Positions 36,301-49,700 of a DNA stretch of 64,000 nucleotides are shown one piece after another; position 1 is the stretch's first letter; each line of letters begins with the position of its first letter. The stretch spans positions 77,626,580 through 77,690,579 of the forward strand of contig CM055096.1 of assembly GCA_029204225.1 (NCBI GenBank), read 5' to 3'. The notes beneath the pieces are model-generated. The model saw only the letters and a list, made by a program, of their open reading frames with translations. It ran no database searches and had not been told where the DNA came from. The position numbers were made by a program, and so were the translations under genes. This DNA comes from Diphasiastrum complanatum (Eukaryota > Streptophyta > Lycopodiopsida > Lycopodiales > Lycopodiaceae).

Positions 36301-39300
36301 TTTTAGTTTTAGGTGAACATACACGTCTTTAGTACTATCATTTATCAACGATCTCAAAATGGATTATGAAACAATGCTCTACTTCTGAGTTGAGAACCCA
36401 GTTGTTTTCTCCTATTGGTATTTAATGTGATATATTCTTTGTTTTATGAACAGCGGAGTACTTTAGTGATAGGACCGATGTACAATGTCTACACAGATGG
36501 CAAAAAGTTCTTAATCCCGATCTTATCAAGGGACCTTGGACAAAAGAGGTAGGACCTAATGCATATCCTTTCTGAAGTATTGGATTTGACATACGATGCA
36601 AATTTCTTGCTAGTGATAATGTCGAAAAGGTCATTGGAGGTTGGCTGGAATTATTGCAATCAAATTTGGATTAAGTTATCTTTCTGGATGGTACCTTGAA
36701 TCTCATAGTACCTTGTGTTTTCAGGAAGATGACAAGATAGTGGAACTTGTGAACAAGTATGGAGCTAAGAAATGGTCTGTTATTGCACAGAACCTCCCTG
36801 GCCGTATAGGCAAACAATGCCGGGAAAGGTAGGAAAAGGGTTGGTTTTCTTGTACTATCCATTTATTGTTTTCTTAGAGTGCACAACTCATGGTATATTA
36901 GAACAAGTCTATCATCGAGTTAAAGGCGTTCAGGTTTATCAATTGAACAACTGAGCATTGGAAGCTTTCATCATCTCCTCAGAAATGATGTTGTATTTCA
37001 GATGGCATAATCATCTAAATCCAAATATCAAGCGAGAGGCATGGTCAGAACAAGAAGATCTTGCACTAATTTATGCCCATAAAGTGTATGGAAACAAGTG
37101 GGCAGAAATCGCGAAGTTTTTGCCTGGACGGTATCGTCTATTTTGTTTATGTCTTTTGTATCGTGTATTCCCCTTCATCTAGTAGAATGAGAAGCCATGT
37201 GGTGTAGCATATTAACTCATTAAGTTACGGAAGTGCTGTAAGTTTTAAGTTGAGATGTTTTTCTGCTGGCTAAGTCCTTCCATTTCATCTTATTTTGGTT
37301 TCAGTACGGACAACTCTATTAAGAATCATTGGAATAGCACTATGAAAAAAAAGGTTGACCCCACTTCGGCAGTGGATCCTATATCAAAAGCTCTTGCAGC
37401 ATACCAATCACAACATGAGACAAATTCTAGTTGTCCATTGGAGGCACGACCACCATTTTGTCCACTACCTTTGGAAGGCCATGTCCCTCAGCTGAACAGT
37501 GCAAGCACAGCTTCTGCGTCAGTGACCTTTGTGGAAGCCCTTACTATCCACACCCCTACTATCGATGCTTTGGTTAGGGTGACGGAATCTTCTGCTCATG
37601 CCAGTAATGAGCAGTTTGATACCTTTAAGGTGGGAATTTCTGAAATGACATCACCCCCTATGTTTGAGAACGTTGGTAGGGCAAATTTCCGGCTGGACTC
37701 ACTAGTTTTGCAGAAAGCACTTTCGAAGCCACCTCATCCAACAAGCGGAATGACCTCACTACCAGGTTTACCATCACTACCCTCAGGAATGAGCCAGATC
37801 TCTATGTCTAAGGTGCTTTCTGACTGTACGTCTGGATTGAGTCCTGAGCGAGCATCTTACGACTATTGCACTTCTGTAAATACTGCAGATATTAACCTGC
37901 CCTTAATCTCTTCCCAAGCTATGGTGGATGCTGAATGCAGCATGGGCCTTTGTGAAGAATCACCGTCATCACTGATGTCTTTATTGTCTGATAGTCCTGT
38001 TGGTCCTACTTCATTGGCTCTTACAGCCTCAGTAGGCATGAAGCATAACAGCTTGTTATCTTCGACTTCAGTTGATATTGAATGTGGAAGTGTGGGTTCA
38101 CAAATGGAAGAGTCTCCAGCGAACATCCTTATTCATTGTTTAGAACCAGTCATTAACTTATTAAATAACACAAAAATTGGACATGATCAAATAGCAGAGA
38201 CTGAGGTGAGTCAGTACAAAGATGAACTAGTAAGGGCTGATGAGGTAAGCACGTCAACAGCAGTTTCCTTTTGTTCATCAGAGTCAGTTTCTCTTGAACA
38301 TCAGACTTTTACTAGTCCGGAATTATTATTTTACCAGCCACCTCGCTTAACCAGTTCCGATCTTCCATTTTTGAGTTACGATCTTATATGTCCCAGCAAT
38401 GACTCAAATGAGGATTACAGCCCTCTGGGTGTCAGGCAGATGATCATGCCTTCTCTGAATTGTACCACTCCTTTTGCTTATGCTATAAACTCTCCCTGGA
38501 TAAAAAAGACTCCTCAGCAGAAGCTTAAATATGCTGCGAGAAGCTTTGGTGTCACTCCTTCCATTATGCGAAAACGGCCTAGGCCACTGCTAAGCCCTTT
38601 GTCTGGAGCTTTGCAAAATGATCAAAAGCAAGAGCCAAATGATGCAGCTACGAGTAGTGAAGGTGCTGAGGGTAATGGCTCTGATGGTACTGTTTCATGT
38701 GAAGCTAAAGGATCCATTGAAAACTCTGCTGGGAAACAGACCGTTTCTTTTCGAGAAGATTCCTCAGTGGTTGGAGGATGCAGTAAAGCTTGTGATGGTG
38801 TAGCTCTGTGGGTATCTCCTCCTTATAATCTGACAAGCAAGAGTGTAGCAGTCATCAATGTGGATGACAATGGGAGTGATGACTTCAGAAGACTGCGAAA
38901 CAGATACCAAATATGTGCAGAAGAAATCAATGCTGAAGAACTTGGAACCAAAAGCCCAGGTGTATCCATTGACAACCTGGCAGACAAGGCACCTTCAAAC
39001 AAGAGATTTGAAAGCAATATAAGAAAGTCTTCCAAAAGAGGGAGAGCTGCACGACTAGTTCAACAGAGGCCTGTGAATGGTAAACTGAATCTGGACCAGG
39101 ACTATAAGATCAAGGTACTCTATCTCACTACGAGTTGTATATTTTATTGTAGAACTTAAGAGTTGATATTATTGTACCCTACTTATGTTAAATTAATGCC
39201 ATACATGCATCGGATGCAACATTGTTCTGGACAGCAGAATGCTGTCTGGAAAGCTATATTTTATGTTATTTCTTGTACTAGAAATAGGAAAAAACTATCT

Positions 39301-42300
39301 CAAAGCTGATTTCTAACATTGAAACCAGATTTTTTTAAGTTCTCAAAGAATTTGCAAACAATGAGAACAAAAAACAACGAAAAATAAATGCCGCTTTCAT
39401 CCTATACTTTGGCGGCTTTCTCAAACAGTGAAACTAGGGTTGTACAGTCCCAAATTTTTTTTGGATATAAAATGAATTATCTGGCGTTATTATTGGCTTT
39501 CCGACAATTTGAATGACAACTTATAATATAATTTTTCTGGATACGCGGATTTCTAAGGACTTTGCACCAACAACAAATGTTAGACTAGTCACTCACTAGC
39601 TTGCTAAATTGATCGAAATGCTAACCAAATGCATATGGATTCAAAAGAAACTTGAAACTTGGTCAGATACTTGCACAATTTGTAAACGATCCGTACAACA
39701 AGTTGATAAATGCATTTAATCCATTCACAAATTGCATATACATCAAGCTTACAGCACAATCCCTACACACATGTAGAAGAGAGCCAATAATAAATGATAA
39801 TATTTCACTAGACTTCTCTAAATCTCAAACGAACTTTGGCTCAACCTTTCTCCACATCCTACCTGCTATTTATAGCTGAAAGATATGACCCTCTCTTTGT
39901 AGAGCCATATACCCTAACTACTGGGCCAAAACTAGCTATATTGGTGAATTATGTTTATGTAATTTGATCTCACATGTGAAAAAACCGTGAGAAGTTAATT
40001 ATGAAATTTGGCCTCTAAAATGCCTAAAATAACCAAAATAGATCATTACTAGTTGACAATATTTTACATCTACTTTGATGACTTTGGCTGTAATTTGACG
40101 TATTTTGAGTAATGCCAAAGTCCAACTTCGTGAATCATTAGCGGACCATGAATGCGCTGTGTTCCAGGAGTGTTCCAGAACGGTTCCGAGATCCTAGAGT
40201 GTTCCAGATTGGAATGGTACAAATGTTTTTTTTTTTGTAGATTATAGTGTGTTTTTATATCCTTCCACAAGGTATTCATGATTCTACTATTCCCTATTGA
40301 GTTTCAAACACGGTGGCTTTTTTAGTTTTGTTTTTTTGCTATAATTTTAAAATTTGCTTCGAACAGTCCATTTGAAACAAACTTTTCGAAATGTAGTTTC
40401 ATTGAATGGAACGCGTTTCAGTGAAACATTGTGCTCTTTAACTACACATGTTGCCTTCTCTTAATGATCAAGTATGATTTGTCCATCACAATTCATCAGA
40501 TTCTTATCCTATACTTGACAATAAGAGAACATGAATATTATTATTCTTATAAGACATATGAGTTGCTTTAAAAAATTCTCTGTGCGAGAAAAATTTCGGA
40601 CATACCAACTCACTTTGCAGTGCATATAAAGAATGTAATTTTCAAATTTTTCTTACTCTAGACATGGCACAAAGTGTCATTCCATCTAGACCTTATGACT
40701 CTTGAGTAACTAAAGATTTATCGAAACTTCAATATGTGAAGTTTTAACTATCCAACTCACTTGAGTTTATGGGATAATTATCTTTCCAATTGGGAAAAAA
40801 ATTAAATCCAAAAGTTCCTATGTATCCTATGCACATAACCTTCTGAATGAGACTCAAAAGGACTCATAATGATTGTGACTTATAAGCAATACATATAAAC
40901 TATTATATCATTGAATGATATTAAACTATAGATTCAATCAGCTAACTTAGAAGTAACGCTCTTGATTTGGTTAGTTGTACCTGATTTAGAAATATTGAAT
41001 GTTTAGGTGTGGGCCCTATTTCAAAACACAAAATTCAATCAGATTTCAAATCCTTCCTGGGTTAATAAGTAATTCTTATCAAGATATAATATTAACCTTT
41101 GAGTAGTAGTCTTCGAACAATTCTCACCAATATGCCTATGTTTTACTGACTAGTTTATGCATGCATATAAACTCAGTCCAAGGAACTCAAAGCGAATTCA
41201 CAGAATTAAGAACTTGCACAGAGAAATCATTATCCTAGAATGATTCACTGCATAGGATATCTCTACAAATCGCACGCAATTTGTAAATATGACATATTTA
41301 ATTGAGAATCCTATAGCCCAGTTAAATCTGAGAGAGTCTATTCCTCAGATAGTGCTCTCTGGTAAAATAACCACCCAAAATCTGGATCGGAGATTTTTTC
41401 AAAAGAATATATTGTTAAGAGGATCCTAGTTATTACTAGATTAAGTTGATCGCAACCATCAAGGAACAAATTTCAATAGATTATTTCTTGTTATAGAACT
41501 TTTTAGTTCTGATACAAATCGATTTGATTCGTAATCAATAACGTTCTGTTGTCTAAATTTCCTTCCCTTACATCTTCTAACTAGATTTGTTCAAACAATC
41601 CTTAGAAGAATTTAACAATATCAAAAACATCTTGTCGATCCCAATGTTAAAGAGGTGCTTCATCTATACACATTACAGATTTCTCTTGGAATCAATGCTA
41701 CATACAAATGTTTCGCTTAGATAAATTTTATATTACCCTGCTTCTCCCCTTTTTGATAGGAAGCTATACGAGTTTCTAATTGGTGACATATCGCTCTAGA
41801 TATGGCCTAGGAGAAGTCTTAAAGAAGATCTTTGAGAATCTGAAAAGTCAATAATATGTGTTGCGTCAACGTAATCCAATATGGTTAATGACTTATCCAA
41901 AGATATTCTTTGTTTGTCATTATTACCTCTTAGAAAATCGACTTGTATAGATCTGAAAAGGATCACTAATAGGGGAAAAAAACAATGCTGAAATACAATT
42001 TAATCAACCTTTCAGTTGAGTCTCTCTTTTCAATTTTCGGTTCTTAAGGAATTTAAGATGTAAATGGTTCTTTTGATATGCCAGACCTCAAAATCAATTT
42101 CTAAATAAGGTCTGCCCATCGGGCCTTACGATCTTTTAGACCTTTTCGATCTTTTAGTGTTGTGTGGGTTATCATTACTTATCGGTTTCTTGTTTTCTTC
42201 TATTGGTGTTTGACGACATCATTGTAATAGATTCTCAAAAGCCGTACTAGGTTGTCGTAAGAAGGAGGAAGACTAGCAAGAAGAGAAATAGTAGCATCGT

Positions 42301-45300
42301 CTTCCAAAATTGACGAACCTGTTGCAGCTGATTGATTCAAATTATTTGAACTCATTCAGATGATCACTGACTGAGGTACCTTCACTCATTTTGAGGGTAA
42401 GGACCTTCTTTCTCATAAAGAGACGAGTCAAAATATCCCATGCTTCTTTCGAAGTTAAATATCTCATGCTTTTTTCGAAGTAGAATAATTTGATACATGA
42501 GCTATATGAGTATCTTTCAGATTTAAAAATACAATGACAATTGCTTTTCCATCCGTTGCTTTCCATACAAGTAGCAATTCTGGATGGAGCAAAGGCCGAG
42601 TCACTTTTGGAAATCGTGACAGTTCTGTCACCATTGATTCAACGGGCAAAGTCAAACTTGCACGCATCCATGATGAAGGGTCCTTGACCACCAACTCAGT
42701 GTTTGAACCATACTAGTCCAGCCACGAAAAGGTCATTATGTTAAATCAACTGATATCATAAACTGGAGTCACGGTTTAGCTACCATTGATTGTGTGAATG
42801 TCGATTACTGTGCCCAGCATTAGGATGATTGTACCTCTCCACTCTCGATCGATCACGACCAATTTCCTAATGTTGATACACCTATCATCAATATCATTTT
42901 ATTGATATCCTTCCACACAATGATAAATTACTAAATGTTGAATGAATCAGAAGATTTATTCGTCGATGACGAGAATGTCTTATGAATTCAGATCTTTCCA
43001 GAAGATTTGGACATTTATGATATTCAGATCCTCAATTACATGGAGGCACTTCCACTTAGGGCCTATCTGCAACATGCTTCCAAGGTGGACCCGGTTGCCA
43101 AGGTTACAGTTGAAAAGCCTAATACAAAATTCTACCAAACTATCCATGGGATCTCTGCGAGGAGAAGACTATCTTTCAAATTGATGACGAGATCCTCCAT
43201 GACGTACCACCCGTTCCTCATCCACACACCTCTCCACAGCCAAAGCCTCAACCATGTGGCCATGCTATGAAAGAAAAGATGAACAAAGGGTCTTTTTTGG
43301 ATTTAGAACTCCTCTAATGTTTCTTAAAGTCAACACAGATTCGAAGTTTTCCATTTTTCTTGGAAACGATGACAATTGGGGAGACCCACTCAATATGCTT
43401 GATTTCATAGATAAATCCTGCATCTAAGAGGTGTTGTAATTCTTCTTTGATCTTGGCCTTATAGATTGGATTGCATCTGTATGGACAACTAGCAGTTGGC
43501 CTCACTCCCGGTTTAAGCGGGATACGATGCACAGCTACCTGGGGTGAGACGTCTTTCATGTCTTTATAGGTCCACGCAAAGACATGTCTATATTTTCGCA
43601 AGAGCTTTTCAAGCCATCTGCGTTGTTCGTGATTGAGATGAGCTCCAACGTGGACAATATATTCGTTGGTTTCATTTGGCTCACTCAGAGAAAGGGTGAT
43701 AGTTCGCGCAAGGCCTTCATAGGGCGAATTACCATTTGGCTCACGTTGAGCATGGGATAATTGGATTGTAACATCCTCAATCGTATAGTCCTTAAAGTAT
43801 GTAGGGACATCATGGGCTGGAGATTTTAGGGGGGCCTTGCCTTTCACCTGCCGGGAGGTGATTGGGGACGTTGCTGTTTTCAACATTGATTATGTTTTTC
43901 AGATGCAAATTTTGCTTCATAATGATGGTGTGAGAAAAGCTCAACTTCCAAAACATTGATTATGTTTTTTAAATGCATATTCTACTTGATAATGGTCATG
44001 TGAAAAAATAGCAACTATGCATTACACAATGGAATGAGCTAGGCATATGACATTCTGCCTAGCTCAGCCCCTCCCGCCTCACCTATGAATCTTTATCGGG
44101 CATAATGTCATCTACCTGGCTCATTCCATAATACCTTTACCATAGGCTTATTAATGTCAAATTGCGGGGCAATTCGATTAGTATTTCAACCAACAAACAC
44201 TCTGAATTCTTGGACATAAGTCACTAATTCATAGTTGTCGATACGACAATTGATAAAATGAATATTTAATCTGGGCCAAAAAAAATTGTGCATTTCTGGA
44301 CATAACTGTTTCGGAATTCCGTATGGAATTCGGCCACTTACTGCTTTTGAAGGACTTTTCGGAAGTTCCCTCCACTTGGAGGAAGCTTTTCCTTCTTGAA
44401 CAAAATGACCGATAAAATTCATTTTTAAATCCATGACTTATATGAATTAGCAAAGTGGGCTAATCCAAGTATTGCATTTTATTAACGTGTTGCTTATTGC
44501 TTTGATGGTGTTCCATATTCAAAATTGGTCGAATTGGCCTATTTGAACTTTTCGAATTGGTCCTAGGGTTTTCGAATTGGCAAATCGGGTTTAGGGTTTC
44601 TGAAGTAAAATTATTTTGTAGATTTGGCTAGAATTCAAAAAAGTAAAAAGCATAGTTGCATAAGGCATTGATCATAATAGATATCATCATTGAATTATAA
44701 GCATTAAAAATTCCAAATTCCATATTTTAATGACTAACCAACCGTTTAAACTTTACCCAATACGTGTTACCAGATACTTGTATTATGTATACTTTTAGTG
44801 TTTGAACCATAGTTGCAGCGAATCTCGATTCGCTGGGTCTGTGATTCGCGGGTTGCGATTCTGCGAATCGCGATTCGCGACCCAGAATCGCAAAAAAAAA
44901 AAAAAATTTTTTTTTTTTTTTGGAAAAATAGCTTATTGCTGAAATTTTTTTAGGGGATCAATGGTCAAACCAGCGTTTTGCCTCTCATAAGTGCAGTAGA
45001 TGAGGCACAAACAAATCTTATTTTCAGTAGCTATCCTGTTGTCATTTGCTCTGGTTTTCAGTAAATGTTAATGCTACAGTTTGGACTATCAACTGTATGG
45101 ATGATGATCACTTTTGCAATTGGTTCACAGGAGATGTGAGTGCAATGTACATACAGTTGGGGCATAAATATTGGGTCCTTCTCGGCGCGCATTTGGACCC
45201 CATTTTTATCTACGGGGGGGCGGTGGCATTTTTATCTACAATGTCTATATAGCAAGAAGCTCTAGGGGGTTCGTGGGACAGTAGCCCCCCGGGAAACGGG

Positions 45301-45812
45301 GGGTTCGGGGGGCGGTAGCCCCCTGGTGGGGGGTTTGGGGGGCAACGCCCCCCGACGGCGGGGTCCGAGGGCTGCCGGTAGACCCCGGCCCCGACGGTAA
45401 GGCCTCTTCATGATTTGGCCTTCCAACTCCCCGAGTGAAAACACACTTTTTGGTGTTTCGCACCCGAAACAGTCGGCAAACTACACAATCATAATCCCCT
45501 CGATCAGAGCTTTCATCTGATACCCATATTGCCTAAAAGAATTTCACAAAAAAAAAAAAAAAAATCGATTCTACACGATTCTGGGAAAATCCCGAATCGC
45601 GAATCGGAATCACGATTCTGATCGCGATTCTGAATCGCGATTCGGGAATCGCGCTCCAACTATGGTTTGAACTTAATACAATAAACTTGAGAGTGATGTC
45701 AAATCATAGATGGATCATGAAACAAATAACAATGAAATTATAAAGGTATGAACTCAAAATATTTAACCTTCAACAATCTAGATTGCAATTTAAATTTTAC
45801 ATAATTCGTAAT

Positions 45813-45843
<31 letters not shown>

Positions 45844-45844
45844 G

Positions 45845-45934
<90 letters not shown>

Positions 45935-46721
45935 CACACGCACACACACAAATTCACACATAAACACACAACAAGTTTACACCCCGATTCGAACAGGTCG
46001 ATACGAACCGGCTGGTTCGAACCAATTCTTTGAGATTCGAACCGGCAGGCCAGGAGGTGCGAACCTGTCTTTTCCATTTAAAAAAAAATGATTTTATCTA
46101 AAATGTACAAGTGATATATTCACTATACAGATACCTAATAGCTAAACAATTTCCTCTAAATTTACAGATATCAGGAATCAGGATAATCAGATCTGTTGCG
46201 ACCTATGACCTGTCGTATCAAAACATAATGACCCAAGTTTAAGTCTTAAGAGAACTGTAGTTAAGACTGACCAATAAGTTGTAAGTTGTAACCATATCCT
46301 GGGTACAAGGATCTGCTTGGTAAGGACTCAGGAGACTGGACTCTGGAGTTGGAACTTGCCACTTCAAACTTGGAATTTAGGGTTTAGAAAGTAGGAGTAT
46401 AACTGAAATTTAAGGCTTGAGCTCAGAGCTAATAAATTATAATAGTGACCACTGACCAGTGACTACTAACTAGTTACTAACTTACTAGTGACCACTTAGT
46501 CACTTGACATTGACTAGTCTGATTATTGATATGTATTATGTATTATGGATATTAAATGGTAGCTAGGTAGAGTCTAGACCGTAGGAGTCAGGACTGTAGA
46601 TTGTAATTTTGTTTCAAAGTAAATTGGGTTTAGGAACGGTTCAAACGGTTCGAACCAGGTTCGAACGATTTGATGATTCGAACCGTGAGAGGCGGTCCAA
46701 ACCGCAGTTCGATGCAACCTT

Positions 46722-46788
<67 letters not shown>

Positions 46789-49700
46789 ACCCATACCCAC
46801 ACCCACCATTGCGCTCGCACAACAAAGAAGAACAAGAAAATATAGAAAAATGGGACTTCTCTGTAATCGGCTCCTGTGAGAGATTTTTTTAAAAGGGAAA
46901 TCCGATTTGGAGATTTCAATTGACCAAATCGGAATCGCGATTCGTGATTCAATGAAACTATAACCAGTAGATTTAACGTGTCAAGTGGTTTATAATGATT
47001 GTCCGCCCTTGACGAGAGAGGTCGATTGAAATCTGATTTGGAGATTTCAATCGACCAAATCGGAATCGCGATTCAATGAAACTATAACCACTAGACTTAA
47101 CGTGTCAAGTGGTTTATAATGATTGTCCGCCCTTGACGAGAGAGGCCGGTCAAAATATTGAGAGATGAAATCATAGAACCCACGGTTCTCAGAACTGTGG
47201 GTCTTGGGAACCGTGGGGTGAATGGTACCACGGTTCATGAACCGTGTTACTTTTCCTATATCTAGTTAATTAATTAATTAATTAATTACCAAATTTCACA
47301 CTCACAAACACAGATTTCACAGACACAGATTCATTTCACACTGCATAGACACAGATTTCACTGCACAGACACAGATTCATTTCACATTGCACAGACATTT
47401 CAGTATTTGGACAGACTTAAATAGTTTGACATATTTCACATATTCATTCCCAGACACAGATTTCACAGATTTATATTCACACCTATCACAGACACAGAGC
47501 AGAGTTCACAGATTTCACTGACACGGAATGGGAATGTTGGATGCCAAACAACAACAAAGGAGCTTGGTAGCTATTTGGTTTTCTGTTGGTAAGATACAAG
47601 ATAAAAACCCAACATGCCTTAGTTGCTCACCTGCTCTCATAGGTTTCCTTAGCATCAGTTGAGGGTGTGGTAAGTCGTACCTTCAGGTGGTACAGGTTTC
47701 CTTTGCGCTTGGCTTGCGTAATGAGGGCGCTGGTGCTAGCATCAACCATGTTGCATGTTTCATCCGTGAATGTCACACACATGCCTGCATCTCCTATCTT
47801 CGCAATAGATAGCAGATCTTTCTGTAGTGTAGGCACGTACAAGACATCATCTAATCTTCTGTCTCTGCCATTGGTGTTCAGCCATAGGACTCCTGTTCCG
47901 CTCATTTGATGTCTTGGTCCATCTCCTAGAATGATGTATCTGGAGGAATCTGTTTTTCGAAAGTCAACTATCATTTGCTTCGTTGTCACAAAATGTGACG
48001 TAGCTCCTGAATCAAGAACTACTTCTTGCACGTCGGCTCTCTCCTCAGCCATCTTCGATGACTTTGGCTCCTCTACATACGACGAGCTGTTGGAGGGCTC
48101 AGAGCCTTCCAGCTTAGTGCCTTCTTGTTTCTTGGATTTTGATGGCAATCCATCGCTGCATGACCTTTCTTATGACAGAGTACGCATTGAATGTTTGTAT
48201 TTAACCAACATGTATCAACGGTATGTCTGCCGTGTCTGCATCTAACGCAGGATTTCTTGCAATTTTGTTTATTGGAAATACTCTTATCGTTTAAAAGGGT
48301 TGTTTCGTTTCTTTTCTTCCCATATTGTTTCCAATCTTAAATAAAAATTTAAAAGATCTAAAAGAGTTAAAATAATATGTTTGATTATATTTGTATTACG
48401 TTCTGGTTGTCTTGTTGCAAATTCCACATTGTGATGTAAGCTAGATAAGTTTTGGATGGTCATAAATCATAATATTGATGTGGCTTTAACACTTAATGTA
48501 TGTTCAAATAGCATAGTTCCATAAAATCTGTATGGGCTTAACAGCAGGATTCATATGATATCTGTCCAGGGCTGTACTGTTGTTTGTATTTGTGGAAAAT
48601 ATTATTCTTTAAAACATGTGTATGAAATGCTACAAGCCATCTAACTATTTGGCATGCTGATACACTTATATGGATTTGTTATTACTTACCCTTTTCATTT
48701 TGTTCTCTATCAACTGAGAGGTCAATTCCCCAAAGTAATTATCTTCATGGGCTCATTATTATGAGTAATGAAATGGGTGATTGTTCAAAATAGTTGGGTC
48801 ACCTGATGACATAGTCATGCGTGCCTTTTTACTTAGTTACATGTGTCTGTAGCATCTCATAAACTGGATTGGCATGAAATTCAAGATTTTGAGTATAAGA
48901 CTAACGCTGCCCTGAAACCTTAGGCATATATCGTCGGTGTTAGTCTTTCTGACTGATTCTGTAATACGCTTAATGTTTTTGGTTGGAATTTTTAAATATC
49001 TATGGTACAGCTTGTGTTATTTCAGCTGATTTGGGTAAAATCTTGTTTTGATGCTCGCTTTATGTAAATCTAGCGTTTTTCTGATTCAGGGCTCAAATGG
49101 GCAGGTTTTGGCGAAGGAATCTGAAAAGCAGGTAGATGATGAGGAAATGCACTTTCTATCATCAGATACTTGTGTTTTATCTGAAGCAGCTACCATGGAA
49201 CCTGTTTCTGTTCCCTCAGAGAACTGTTTTGGGAAGGGAAATAACATTTTACTAGCACATAGTATTCTTGGTCAGCAGACTCTGGTGAATTCTGAAAAGA
49301 GGAGGTTCGCTTGTTGAACTCAGTCTCTTTTCATATTCCAGTTGTTGCTGTCTTTGGCACATCAGAATATGATGCGGCCAGTAATAAGTTGAAATATTGT
49401 CAGGTTCTATAAAAAACAACTACATTTTGTGAATCTTCCAATTTTTCTTTTTTAAAATGCTTTTTTAAGTCCGTTGTCATGTTGAATCTCTGATAGAAAA
49501 CTTTGTGCATGTTTAAATGATTTGTTTCTATGTCTAATCACTTGCCTTGATGGAGTAGTGTTCAACGCATTGACCTTCTGAACATATGAACTACGGCTGT
49601 GCATTGTGGTACAGCAGTGTAAGATGTTTTGGTGCATTATCACCCTTATCCAAGTCTCCATTGCGGCTTGATCCAGTGGTTGCTTCTGGAAAGGATGGGC

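Noticed and set aside
45783-46091. Open frames full of Leu-Ser or Arg-Glu repeats on either strand
   Set aside because: They are translations of the CT microsatellite and have no start context or domain.
46574-46952. Open frames with Thr-His or Cys-Val runs
   Set aside because: They are translations of the AC microsatellite.
49305-49317. MYB3R ending at the TGA after exon 8
   Set aside because: The weak donor at 49304 joins in phase to exon 9, and exons 9-11 encode a C-terminal block typical of the family, so the longer form is preferred.
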